A stretch of DNA of 7,493 nt from an uncultured Kineosporia sp. (GCA_937859855.1 CALMAR010000320.1:1-7493), one strand, 5' to 3'; numbered from the stretch's first letter, positions 1-6,694 are shown. A program made the numbers and translations. The notes: generated by a model from the sequence alone, not told the origin.

Positions 1-252
1 GGCCATCCAGGCGCCGGACGCGACGCTCTCGACGGTCTCACCCAGCGCTCCCACCCGGGCGGCGGATTCCGTTGCGCCGTAGCCGATGCCGCCCGATGCG
101 CGGGCGCCGTCCTGCCACCACACGGACCACACCGGCAGCCCGACCCGATCCAGCGCGGTGATCGGGAATTCGATCAGGCCCGGGTGCAGCAGGGCGGCGA
201 ATCGGCCGGCTGCCTGCTCGGCCGGCATCCTGGCATCGGGGTCAGGCGTCAC
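1..252 (-). CDS. YcaO-domain protein, N-terminal part (runs off the left edge)
   Basis: The first 84 residues are visible; the rest lies outside the window. Residues 35-45 ([11 protein letters not shown]) and 54-78 (a GIGYGATE stretch, then AARVGALGE and E75) match the start of YcaO domains, where a 'DRxGxPV' strand precedes a 'GxGxT...A...ALxExxE' helix. The acidic residues E72 and E75 fall where YcaO proteins carry ATP/Mg-binding glutamates. YcaO enzymes activate backbone amides with ATP, making azolines, thioamides or amidines in RiPPs, or assist protein methylthiolation; which applies here cannot be told. No leader-binding or E1-like domain precedes the YcaO region, which begins about 20 residues in. 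The chosen GTG start (250-252) overlaps the upstream stop as GTGACGCCTGA, implying translational coupling. An in-frame ATG at 228 is an alternative start. Family call is from motif recall, not a search. Confidence 0.72.
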   Translation of the reverse strand, partial: MTPDPDARMPAEQAAGRFAALLHPGLIEFPITALDRVGLPVWSVWWQDGARASGGIGYGATESAARVGALGETVESVASGAWMA

Positions 253-670
253 CGGGGGAGACTATTGCCCGGGCTGGCGGTGGCGAACCGAGGACCCGAT
301 CCACCGCGATCCGCAGCACCACCCGGGCCGGATTCTCCCGCGGCGGGCGGTAGCGCAACGCGTAACGATGCTCGGCGTCCCGGACCGCGGCCTGATCGGC
401 GACCACCTGGACCAGGCCCTCGAGGGTGAGCCAGTGGCGGCTCTCGAGCTGGCACAGCGCAGCCCGGGCGCCCGGCTGGGCAGCGTTGCGCGCCTTCACG
501 CTGCGGCCGCTGGTGATCACCCGGGCGATGCCGGTGGCCGGGTCGAAGGTGAACCCCACCGCGACCACGTGTGGTGAGCCGTCGGGCCGCAGCGTGGTCA
601 GTGTGGCCAGATGCCGGTCACGCAGGAATTCCAGGGCACCATCAGGGAGCCGGGCCGGGTCGTACGACAC
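242..670 (-). CDS. F420-dependent biliverdin reductase-like protein (Rv2074 family, PPOX fold)
   Basis: A 142-residue split-barrel flavin/deazaflavin-binding protein. It closely follows Mycobacterium tuberculosis Rv2074 as I recall it: '[20 protein letters not shown]' (12-31), '[13 protein letters not shown]' (32-44), 'IARVITSG' (48-55), 'WLTLEG' (80-85), '[13 protein letters not shown]' (96-108) and 'NPARVVLRI' (113-121), ending in an 'RVLGS' motif. Rv2074 is reported to use reduced F420 to convert biliverdin to bilirubin, so a cytosolic F420H2-dependent reductase is likely. The substrate here is inferred only from homology; other members of this fold reduce different compounds. The GTG start at 668-670 gives the same N-terminal length as relatives, with GGTGAG a few bases upstream as a possible ribosome site. 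The gene starts 25 bp from the divergent acyl-CoA synthetase and overlaps the downstream YcaO gene by 11 bp. Confidence 0.85.
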   Translation of the reverse strand: MSYDPARLPDGALEFLRDRHLATLTTLRPDGSPHVVAVGFTFDPATGIARVITSGRSVKARNAAQPGARAALCQLESRHWLTLEGLVQVVADQAAVRDAEHRYALRYRPPRENPARVVLRIAVDRVLGSPPPARAIVSPGDA

Positions 671-695
671 CGGCTCACCCTGTCACGATGAGGGA

Positions 696-2615
696 ATGAG
701 CAGTGGCGCGGGCTCGACGACGAGCTCATACGCGGACCTCTACCGCAGCAGCATCCAGGCCCCGCAGGAGTTCTGGGCCGAGGTGGCGCGGGACATCCGC
801 TGGATCAAGCCGCCCCAGCAGGTGCTGGACGACAGCAGGCCGCCGTTCTACCGCTGGTTCTCCGGAGGCATGCTCAACACCTGCTTCAACGCGCTGGACC
901 GGCACGTGATCGAGGGCCGGGCCGATCAGGCCGCACTGATCTACGACTCCCCGGTCACCGGGACCGAGCGCAGCTACAGCTACGCCGAACTGCTCGACCT
1001 GGTTGCCCGCGCGGCCGGGATCCTGCGCGATCTGGGCGTGACCCAGGGCGACCGGGTGCTGATCTACCTGCCGATGATTCCCGAAGCCGTGATCTCGATG
1101 CTGGCCTGCGCCCGGATCGGGGCGGTGCACTCGGTCGTGTTCGGCGGGTTCGCCGCGGCCGAACTGGCCGCCCGGATCGACGATGCGCAACCCCAGGTCA
1201 TCGTCAGCGCCTCCTGCGGGATCGAGCCCGGCCGGATCATCGAGTACAAGCCCTTGCTGGACAAGGCGATTCAGCTTGCCACCCACACGCCGGACCACTG
1301 CCTGATCGTGCAGCGGCCCCAGCTCATCGCACCGATGGGGGAACGAGACCTGGACTGGGCCACTCTGATGACTCCGGGCACGGTTCAGCCCGCCGGGTGC
1401 GAGCCGGTCGCGGCCACGCAGCCGCTGTACATCCTCTACACCTCCGGCACCACCGGACGGCCCAAGGGCATCGTGCGGGACAACGGCGGACACGCGGTGG
1501 CGCTGCGCTGGAGCCTGCCGGGCATCTTCGGCGTCGGCGCGGGCGAGGTGTTCTGGGCCGCCAGCGACGTCGGCTGGGTGGTCGGGCATTCCTACATCGT
1601 CTACGCGCCGCTGCTGGCCGGGGCCACCACGATCCTCTACGAGGGCAAGCCGGTCGGGACGCCGGACGCGGGCGCGTTCTGGCGGGTGATCGCCGAGCAC
1701 CGGGTGAACGCTCTGTTCACCGCTCCGACCGCGATCCGGGCGATCCGCAAGGAGGACCCGGACGGCGCCCTTATCGCTGGCCATGACCTGAGCAGCCTGC
1801 GGACCCTGTTCCTGGCCGGCGAACGGCTCGACCCGGCCACCTACGAGTGGGCCAGCCAGCGGCTGGGTATCCCGGTGATCGACAACTGGTGGCAGACCGA
1901 GACCGGCTGGCCGATCTGCGCCAACCCGCAGGGCTGGGCCGGCGATCTGCCGGTCAAGCCGGGGTCGGCCACCGTGCCGATGCCCGGCTACGACGTCCAG
2001 GTGCTGGGCCCGGACGGCCAGCCGGTGCCAGCCGGAACCGAGGGCGCGATCTGCCTGCGGCTGCCGCTGCCCCCCGGCACCCTGCCCACCGTCTGGCAGA
2101 ACGACGAGCGCTTCATCGCCTCGTACCTGTCCGCCCACAAGGGCTACTACCTGTCCGGGGACGGCGGATATCGCGACGGCGACGGCTACGTCTTCGTGAT
2201 GGGCCGCACCGACGACGTGATCAACGTGGCCGGGCACCGGCTGTCCACCGGCTCGATGGAGGCGGTGATCGGCCAGCACCCGGCGGTGGCCGAATGCGCG
2301 GTGGTCGGCGTCCGGGACGACCTGAAGGGTCAGGTGCCCCGGGCGTTCGTGGTGCTCAAGGCCGGGGCCGCCGAAGCTGAGAACCTGCGGGCCGAGCTGG
2401 TGGCGGCGGTGCGCGAGCAGATCGGAGCGGTGGCGTCGCTGCGCCAGGTGGACGTGGTCCCGGCCCTGCCCAAGACCCGTTCGGGCAAGATCCTGCGCCG
2501 GACCATGCGCGAGATCGCCGACGGTGGCGACCCGCCGGTGCCCGGAACCATCGAGGATGCCTCTGTGCTGGGGGTCCTGGCGCCTATTCTTCGGCGGGTG
2601 GAGGACGACTCGTGA
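696..2615 (+). CDS. AMP-forming short-chain acyl-CoA synthetase, propionyl-CoA synthetase (PrpE) type
   Basis: A 639-residue ANL-superfamily ligase, normal length for PrpE/Acs (about 630-650). It activates a short carboxylate as an acyl-AMP and then forms the acyl-CoA in the cytosol. Visible motifs: an Acs-type N-terminal region with 'FWAEVAR' (26-32); the ATP loop YTSGTTGRPKGI (248-259); 'EVFWAASDVGWVVGHSYIVY' (284-303); NWWQTETGWP (397-406), whose second Trp limits the acyl pocket of Acs to acetate/propionate; SGDGG (487-491); the hinge region GRTDDVINVAGHR (503-515); and PKTRSGKILRR (592-602) with K598 as the catalytic lysine, the residue inhibited by acetylation in relatives. 'RDNGGHAVALRW' and 'ETGWPI' resemble PrpE more than Acs, hence the propionate preference. 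The ATG at 696 is chosen because the in-frame stretch upstream (426-695) lies on the opposite-strand reductase gene and is unlike an Acs N-terminus. The GTGA end overlaps the next gene. Confidence 0.87.
   Translation: MSSGAGSTTSSYADLYRSSIQAPQEFWAEVARDIRWIKPPQQVLDDSRPPFYRWFSGGMLNTCFNALDRHVIEGRADQAALIYDSPVTGTERSYSYAELLDLVARAAGILRDLGVTQGDRVLIYLPMIPEAVISMLACARIGAVHSVVFGGFAAAELAARIDDAQPQVIVSASCGIEPGRIIEYKPLLDKAIQLATHTPDHCLIVQRPQLIAPMGERDLDWATLMTPGTVQPAGCEPVAATQPLYILYTSGTTGRPKGIVRDNGGHAVALRWSLPGIFGVGAGEVFWAASDVGWVVGHSYIVYAPLLAGATTILYEGKPVGTPDAGAFWRVIAEHRVNALFTAPTAIRAIRKEDPDGALIAGHDLSSLRTLFLAGERLDPATYEWASQRLGIPVIDNWWQTETGWPICANPQGWAGDLPVKPGSATVPMPGYDVQVLGPDGQPVPAGTEGAICLRLPLPPGTLPTVWQNDERFIASYLSAHKGYYLSGDGGYRDGDGYVFVMGRTDDVINVAGHRLSTGSMEAVIGQHPAVAECAVVGVRDDLKGQVPRAFVVLKAGAAEAENLRAELVAAVREQIGAVASLRQVDVVPALPKTRSGKILRRTMREIADGGDPPVPGTIEDASVLGVLAPILRRVEDDS
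2600..2605 (+). promoter_or_regulatory. Shine-Dalgarno site for the CDP-alcohol phosphatidyltransferase gene
   Basis: GGAGGA sits six bases before the GTG at 2612, inside the last codons of the acyl-CoA synthetase gene. It is the best ribosome site on the plus strand of the window and fixes the GTG start. With the GTGA stop/start overlap it indicates coupled translation of the two genes. Confidence 0.8.
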
Positions 2616-3289
2616 CCGGCACCGAGATTCACGTGGCCGATCAGGATTCGGCGCCCGCCACCGGGTTCGCCCGATGGTCGACCGGTGCGGTCCCGCTGGC
2701 GCCTTACCTGCCGCCGGCCGGGATGGAGCCGATCCGGACCTGGGCCAATCTGATCACGGTGATCCGCACCGTCGCCGCTCTGATCCTGGGTTTCATCGGG
2801 GCGGTGCAGGGTTCGCTGCCGCTGCTGGTGATCGGCTACCTGGTGTACTGGGTCGGAGACAGCGCCGACGGCAATGTGGCCCGGTTCCTGAAGCAGGAGA
2901 CCCGGCAGGGTGCGGTCTTCGACATCGTCTGCGACCGGGCCAACACCTGCGTGCTGGCGATCGGATACATGGCCTACGACCCGAGCCGGGCCCTGCCGCT
3001 GGCGGTCTACCTGCTGCAGTTCATGGTCGTGGACATGGTGCTGACCCTGTGTTTCCTGTTCTGGCCCCTGGTCAGCCCGAACTACTTCGGCCGGGTGGAT
3101 CGGCCGATCTTCCTGTTGAACTGGTCCAAGACCGCCAAGACGGCCAACACCACCGTCGTGGTCACCCTGACCGCCTTCGGCTTGATCATCCCGGCCACCG
3201 TGATCGCCTCCCTGGTGCTCCTGATCAAGATCTGGTCACTGCGCCGGGTGCTGGGCATCCTCACCGGCCGGACGGTGCCGATCGCGTGA
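2612..3289 (+). CDS. CDP-alcohol phosphatidyltransferase family membrane enzyme
   Basis: A 225-residue integral membrane enzyme. It carries the complete family signature DxxDGxxAR(x8)GxxxDxxxD: D83, D86, G87, A90, R91, G100, D104 and D108. These acidic residues bind the metal ions that help an alcohol attack a CDP-linked lipid (or the reverse), releasing CMP. About six hydrophobic stretches follow a hydrophilic N-terminal tail of some 40 residues (roughly 45-65, 68-82, 103-122, 127-150, 178-195, 196-209), as usual for the family. Members make phosphatidylinositol phosphate, phosphatidylglycerol phosphate, phosphatidylserine, cardiolipin and related lipids. The acceptor alcohol cannot be read from the sequence, and I do not see enough likeness to PgsA or the inositol-phosphate synthase to choose. 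It is translationally coupled to the acyl-CoA synthetase and lies 7 bp before a small membrane protein gene. Confidence 0.92.
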   Translation: MTGTEIHVADQDSAPATGFARWSTGAVPLAPYLPPAGMEPIRTWANLITVIRTVAALILGFIGAVQGSLPLLVIGYLVYWVGDSADGNVARFLKQETRQGAVFDIVCDRANTCVLAIGYMAYDPSRALPLAVYLLQFMVVDMVLTLCFLFWPLVSPNYFGRVDRPIFLLNWSKTAKTANTTVVVTLTAFGLIIPATVIASLVLLIKIWSLRRVLGILTGRTVPIA

Positions 3290-3296
3290 GCCCGCG

Positions 3297-3944
3297 ATGA
3301 ATGGTGTGCTGTTCGGGCATCTGCTGCTGATCGGGGGCTCGTTCGGCTTCGGGGTGGCCTCGGCGCTGATTCCGATCATCAATGCCGAGGCCTACGTGCT
3401 GGCCGTCTGCGCCACCGCGGCGCCCTGGCCGGCCTCGCTGGCGATGGTGGCGCTGGTAGCCGGAACCCTGGGCGGCAAGCTGGTGCTGTTCCTCGGAGCC
3501 CGGCACCGGGACAGGCTGGGACGCCTGCTGCATCGGCACGGGACGGCGATGGACGCCGCCGAGCGGGGAGTCGCCGCCGAGATCACCCGCGAAGAGGCGG
3601 CCCTGCAGCAGGCGCAGACCCGGGCCGGGGCCGGCACCGCGCCGGCCGTCACGCCGCCGCACCGCCGCTGGCGATGGCTGCCTCCAGCACCGCGCTGGCT
3701 GCAGCGGATGAACCGGGCCATCGTCGCCTGGGGCGACCGGGCGCTGGGCCTGCTGGACCGTCCGTGGCAGTCCGCGGGAGTGCTGCTGGCCTCGGCCACG
3801 CTGGGGGTCCCGCCGCTCGCGGTGACCACCATCGCCGCCGGGTTGCGCCGGACCAAGCTGCCGATCTTCATCATCTGCGTGCTGATCGGCCGGGCAGCTC
3901 GGTTCGCGGTGGTCGCCGTCCCCACTCTGCTGGCCCGCAATTAG
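3297..3944 (+). CDS. Small polytopic membrane protein, possible VTT/DedA-like protein
   Basis: A 215-residue membrane protein with two hydrophobic halves: roughly residues 5-27 and 31-68, then 158-180 and 186-208. 'ALIPIINAEAYVLAV' (23-37) in the first half, with an acidic residue (E31) after prolines, and 'GVPPLAVTTIAAGL...FIICVLIGRAARFAVVA' in the second half, recall VTT/DedA and YqaA-like proteins, some of which move undecaprenyl phosphate or phospholipids across the membrane. This is motif recall, not a confident assignment. Between the halves lies an unusually long hydrophilic segment (about 69-155) rich in Arg, His, Ala and Trp, with a possible amphipathic helix at 84-110 and a Pro-rich stretch at 116-133. 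The ATG at 3297 follows the previous stop by 7 bp and has no clear ribosome site, so it is probably read by coupling. It ends in TAG, but the frame stays open to a TGA at 4002-4004. Confidence 0.6.
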   Translation: MNGVLFGHLLLIGGSFGFGVASALIPIINAEAYVLAVCATAAPWPASLAMVALVAGTLGGKLVLFLGARHRDRLGRLLHRHGTAMDAAERGVAAEITREEAALQQAQTRAGAGTAPAVTPPHRRWRWLPPAPRWLQRMNRAIVAWGDRALGLLDRPWQSAGVLLASATLGVPPLAVTTIAAGLRRTKLPIFIICVLIGRAARFAVVAVPTLLARN

Positions 3945-3959
3945 CGTGGCCGCGCTGAC

Positions 3960-4018
3960 AGCGCTCTGATGACCGCTCTGATGACCGCTCTGATGGTGCA
4001 CTGATGGCCGCACTGATG
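3960..4018 (+). repeat. Tandem 12-bp repeat across the glycosyltransferase start
   Basis: Five head-to-tail copies of a unit like ACCGCTCTGATG: 3960-3971, 3972-3983, 3984-3995, 3996-4006 and 4007-4018. Copies 2 and 3 are identical and copy 1 differs from them at one base. Copy 4 is only 11 bp and diverged, and copy 5 resembles it (ending in CACTGATG). Every unit ends in CTGATG, so the array supplies ATGs at 3969, 3981, 3993, 4004 and 4016. The one-base-short fourth unit moves the first three ATGs out of frame with the last two. Copies 4-5 overlap the first codons of the glycosyltransferase. Confidence 0.9.
3969..4004 (+). CDS. Possible 11-residue leader peptide built from the repeat
   Basis: Starting at the first repeat-derived ATG, the frame reads MTALMTALMVH and stops at TGA (4002-4004), which overlaps the glycosyltransferase ATG as TGATG. 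This is the classic arrangement for reinitiation. It lies in the same frame as the upstream membrane protein, beyond that gene's TAG. No ribosome site is evident, and the peptide may simply be a by-product of the repeat. Translation is unproven. Confidence 0.2.
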   Translation: MTALMTALMVH

Positions 4019-5464
4019 GGCGCGGCCCAGCGCCTGCGGGCGGTGCCGCCCCGGCTGGGCGCGGCCGCCGCCCTGGTGCTGACGGCAACTCTGTGGGTGG
4101 TCTTTCAGCACGCCGAGTTGTACCTGGGCCACGACGAGAGCATCTACGCGATGAAAGCCCGCTCGTGGCTGACCGGCGATCCGGCAGCGGGCTGGGGTAT
4201 CTACCGGCCGCTGGGCCTGCCGCTGGCTGGTTACGTCGCGCTGCACCTGAACGACAGCACCGGGGCTGTGCGGGCCGTTGGCCTGCTGCTCAATCTGCTG
4301 ACCGTGGCGATCGTGTACGGCGTCTGCGCCCGGATCAGCACCCCGCGCCGGGCCGTCGTCGCCGTCCTGGTCGTGATCAGCGGCGCGACGTTCCTGCGGC
4401 GGCTGCCCGAATTCCTGGACGACATCTCCTCGTCCGGTCTGCTGTTGCTGACCGCCTACCTGGTACTGCGATCGCGCCGTCCCGGTGGGGACTGGCTGCT
4501 CTGCGCGGCAGCGGTCACAGCCACGCTCACCCTGCTGGTCCGCCTGGGGGCCGGTGCCGGCCTGGCCAGCATCGCGATCGCTGCGCTGATCAGCTGGGGC
4601 CCGGGCCCATGGCTGCGCGCCTGGCGCCCGGTGGCTGCCGCGGCGCTCACCGGGGCCGCATGCCTGATCCCGCTGGCGATCTACAGCGACCGGGTGTCCG
4701 GGTCGTGGATCGGCGTCATCACCCGGGCCCAGGCCACGCCATACAAGATCTACTTCGGCGAAGGGCTGGTGTTCTACGCGCGGTCGTTCCCGTTGTTGCT
4801 GGCCGGTCCGGTCGGCGCAGTGGCCATGGCAGCCGGAGTGGGAGCGATGGCGGCCGGCGCCGGCCGGCTGTTGCGGGGCCGGCCGGCCAACCGGGAACAC
4901 GTGTTCCTCGGCCTGGCCGGGGTGATCCAGGTGCTCATCCTCGGGCTTCTGACTCACGGCGAGACCCGGTACATCTTCTTCACCGTGCTCGCCCTGACCG
5001 TCATCGGCGTGGATGCCATCGCCCGATGGGCCGGGCGCCGGTCCACGCTGGTGATGGCCGGCACGGCCGTGGCCGCCCTCACCGTCACCGCGCTGACCAG
5101 CGCGTACACCTTTCACACCTTGGCTCACATCTCGGCCGAGCTCGCGCCCACGGAGCAGGCCGCGGCCACGATCCGGGACCATCGTCCACCGGGGCGGCCC
5201 TGCCTGGTGATCGCCGAGCTGCATGTCTCCGCTGCCTGGGTCAGTCGCTGCGACGCCCGGTTGCCCGACGCGGTGGGGACGCTGCCCAGCGGTTCGGCCG
5301 TGTACGTGATCGAGTTCGCCGGTGCCCGGCCGGGCCCGATCGTGCGCCGCGTGCAGTCCGCGGCCCCGCACCGGCCATGGTCGGTGCACCGGATCGACAC
5401 GACCCGCCATCGGGCCCGCGGCGTCCCTCACACCGGTTTCCTGGCCACGTCGCCTCCGGGCTGA
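4004..5464 (+). CDS. GT-C fold membrane glycosyltransferase, GT39/PMT_2-like
   Basis: A 486-residue polytopic membrane protein with roughly ten hydrophobic segments and a C-terminal soluble part (about 375-486). After the first membrane helix (18-35), the loop LGHDESIYAMKARSWLTGDP (41-60) carries the acidic motif (D44/E45, then Y48 and A52) typical of GT-C enzymes that use polyprenyl-phosphate sugars. 'PEFLDDISSSGLLLLTAYL' (135-153) resembles the second acidic loop of GT39-type proteins, and 'HGETRYIFF' (318-326) resembles the late ExRY motif of this superfamily. The likely role is sugar transfer on the outer face of the membrane to a lipid, glycan or protein; donor and acceptor cannot be identified. 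The start at 4004 is chosen because it overlaps an upstream TGA (TGATG). The ATG at 4016 is in frame and equally possible, since both lie in the 12-bp repeat and neither has a clear ribosome site. The stop lies 15 bp from that of the convergent acyl-CoA dehydrogenase. Confidence 0.75.
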   Translation: MAALMGAAQRLRAVPPRLGAAAALVLTATLWVVFQHAELYLGHDESIYAMKARSWLTGDPAAGWGIYRPLGLPLAGYVALHLNDSTGAVRAVGLLLNLLTVAIVYGVCARISTPRRAVVAVLVVISGATFLRRLPEFLDDISSSGLLLLTAYLVLRSRRPGGDWLLCAAAVTATLTLLVRLGAGAGLASIAIAALISWGPGPWLRAWRPVAAAALTGAACLIPLAIYSDRVSGSWIGVITRAQATPYKIYFGEGLVFYARSFPLLLAGPVGAVAMAAGVGAMAAGAGRLLRGRPANREHVFLGLAGVIQVLILGLLTHGETRYIFFTVLALTVIGVDAIARWAGRRSTLVMAGTAVAALTVTALTSAYTFHTLAHISAELAPTEQAAATIRDHRPPGRPCLVIAELHVSAAWVSRCDARLPDAVGTLPSGSAVYVIEFAGARPGPIVRRVQSAAPHRPWSVHRIDTTRHRARGVPHTGFLATSPPG

Positions 5465-5489
5465 AGCTGCCGCCGGACTTCAGCTGAAG
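5461..5489. terminator. Small inverted repeat between convergent genes (possible weak terminator)
   Basis: CTGAAG (5461-5466) pairs with CTTCAG (5478-5483) across an 11-base loop, and the second arm is also half of a perfect 12-bp palindrome, CTTCAGCTGAAG (5478-5489). The arms contain the stop codons of both convergent genes. The stem is only 6 bp and no T-run follows, so this is not a canonical intrinsic terminator. A role in two-way termination is a guess from position. Confidence 0.25.
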
Positions 5490-6664
5490 GCGTCCTGGCC
5501 GGTCAGGGCCTTGCCGATGATCAGCTGGTGCACCTCGGAGGTGCCCTCGTAGGTGAGCACCGTCTCCAGGTTCACCGCGTGCCGCAGCGGGGAGTAGCCG
5601 GCGGTGATGCCGGCCCCGCCCAGGATCGTGCGCATGCTCCGGGCCACCGACAGCGCCGTCCGCACGTTGTCCAGCTTGCCCGCGCTGACCATCTCCGGGC
5701 TGACCCTCGCCCCGGCATACCCGCCGTCCTTGATCCGGCTCAGGTGCAGCGCGTAGAGCACCGCCTTGGCGTAGGCCGTGGCGGCGTCGGCGAACTTGGC
5801 CTGGGTGAGCTGGAAGGCCGAGATCGGCCGGCCGAACTGGGTGCGGCTGGCGGCGTAGTCCAGGGCCACCTGCAGGCTGTCCCGGATCGCCCCGGTCGCG
5901 CCCCAGATGATGCCGAACCTGGCCTCGGTCAGGCAGGACAGCGGCGCCTTCAGTCCGGCGGCCCCGGGCAGCACGGCGTCGTGCGGGAGCCGGACGCCGT
6001 CCAGCGCGATCTCGCCGGTGCACGACGCCCGCAGCGACAGCTTGCCGCCCATCTCGTGAGCACTGAACCCGGCGGCCGAGGCGGGGACGACGAAACCCCG
6101 CACACCGTCGCCGGTGCCGGCCCAGATCACCGCGACATCCGCGATGGGCGCATTGGTGATCCACATCTTGGAGCCGCTCAGGATCCAGTCCGCGGCTGGG
6201 CCGCCGCCGTCCCGGCGGGCCCGGGTGCGCATCGACGACGGATCGGACCCGGCCTCAGGCTCGGTCAGCCCGAAACAGCCCAGTGCCTCGCCAGCGGCCA
6301 TCCGCGGCAGCCATTCCTGCTTCTGGTTCTCACTGCCGTATTGGTGGATGGCGAACATCGCCAGGCTGCCCTGGACCGACACCAGGCTGCGGATACCGCT
6401 GTCGGCGGCCTCCAGTTCACGACAGGCCAGCCCGTACATGGTCGCGCTCAGCCCGGCGCAGCCATACCCCTCCAGATGCATGCCGAGCAGCCCGAGCGAG
6501 CCGAACTGCTTGGCCAGTTCGCGCGCGGGCAAGGCGCCACTGAGATACCACTGGGCGATGTTGGGCCGGACCACCTCGGCCAGCATGGAGGCGACCGTGG
6601 CCGCGATGTCCCGCTCGTCCTGAGCCAGCAGAGGGTCCAGCGCGAACAGAACGTCTGGGGTCAT
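5480..6664 (-). CDS. Glutaryl-CoA dehydrogenase (acyl-CoA dehydrogenase family)
   Basis: A 394-residue FAD enzyme of normal family length. It is expected to oxidise and decarboxylate glutaryl-CoA to crotonyl-CoA, passing electrons to electron-transfer flavoprotein, in lysine/tryptophan and aromatic breakdown. Diagnostic features: the catalytic base E373 in TYEGTSEVH (371-379); R92 and S96 in 'DSGIRSLVSVQGSL', matching the arginine and serine that hold the glutaryl carboxylate in human GCDH (R94, S98); and E85, matching human E87. General FAD and acyl-CoA dehydrogenase motifs are FGLTEPEAGSD (131-141), MWITN (167-171), RTQFGRPI (274-281) and LGGAGI (348-353). 'LGLLGMHLEGYGCAGLSA' and the 'LTGQDAF' end are also typical of this subfamily. 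The ATG at 6664 gives the usual N-terminus but has only a weak ribosome site. It follows the PfpI gene by 30 bp on the same strand, probably in one operon. No lysine or tryptophan pathway gene is visible nearby. Confidence 0.88.
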   Translation of the reverse strand: MTPDVLFALDPLLAQDERDIAATVASMLAEVVRPNIAQWYLSGALPARELAKQFGSLGLLGMHLEGYGCAGLSATMYGLACRELEAADSGIRSLVSVQGSLAMFAIHQYGSENQKQEWLPRMAAGEALGCFGLTEPEAGSDPSSMRTRARRDGGGPAADWILSGSKMWITNAPIADVAVIWAGTGDGVRGFVVPASAAGFSAHEMGGKLSLRASCTGEIALDGVRLPHDAVLPGAAGLKAPLSCLTEARFGIIWGATGAIRDSLQVALDYAASRTQFGRPISAFQLTQAKFADAATAYAKAVLYALHLSRIKDGGYAGARVSPEMVSAGKLDNVRTALSVARSMRTILGGAGITAGYSPLRHAVNLETVLTYEGTSEVHQLIIGKALTGQDAFS

Positions 6665-6694
6665 CCGGCCATCATGCAGGCCGGTCAGTGAAGA

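Noticed and set aside
86..577. 163-codon plus-strand open frame at the left end
   Set aside because: It is antisense to the YcaO and Rv2074-like genes and its product has no recognisable feature.
426..695. 90-codon N-terminal extension of the acyl-CoA synthetase
   Set aside because: It lies wholly over the opposite-strand Rv2074-like gene, is Arg/Ser-rich, and would make the enzyme far longer than PrpE/Acs proteins.
726..2279. 517-codon open frame on the minus strand opposite the acyl-CoA synthetase
   Set aside because: It is antisense to a gene with complete catalytic motifs, its product is a low-complexity Gly/Arg/Pro/Asp mix with no domain, and long antisense frames are expected in GC-rich DNA.
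4851..4888. Perfect 16-bp palindrome CGGCCGGCGCCGGCCG followed by another GGCC-rich palindrome
   Set aside because: It lies inside the glycosyltransferase coding sequence, encodes a plausible Gly/Ala/Arg loop, and such CCGG runs are common in DNA of this composition.
3941..5431. 496-codon open frame on the minus strand opposite the glycosyltransferase
   Set aside because: The product is compositionally biased (Gly, Gln, Arg, Pro) without a recognisable motif, while the plus-strand frame gives a coherent polytopic membrane protein.
5528..6691. 387-codon open frame on the plus strand opposite the acyl-CoA dehydrogenase
   Set aside because: It mirrors a gene whose FAD and catalytic motifs are all intact; the product is repetitive and unlike a known protein.
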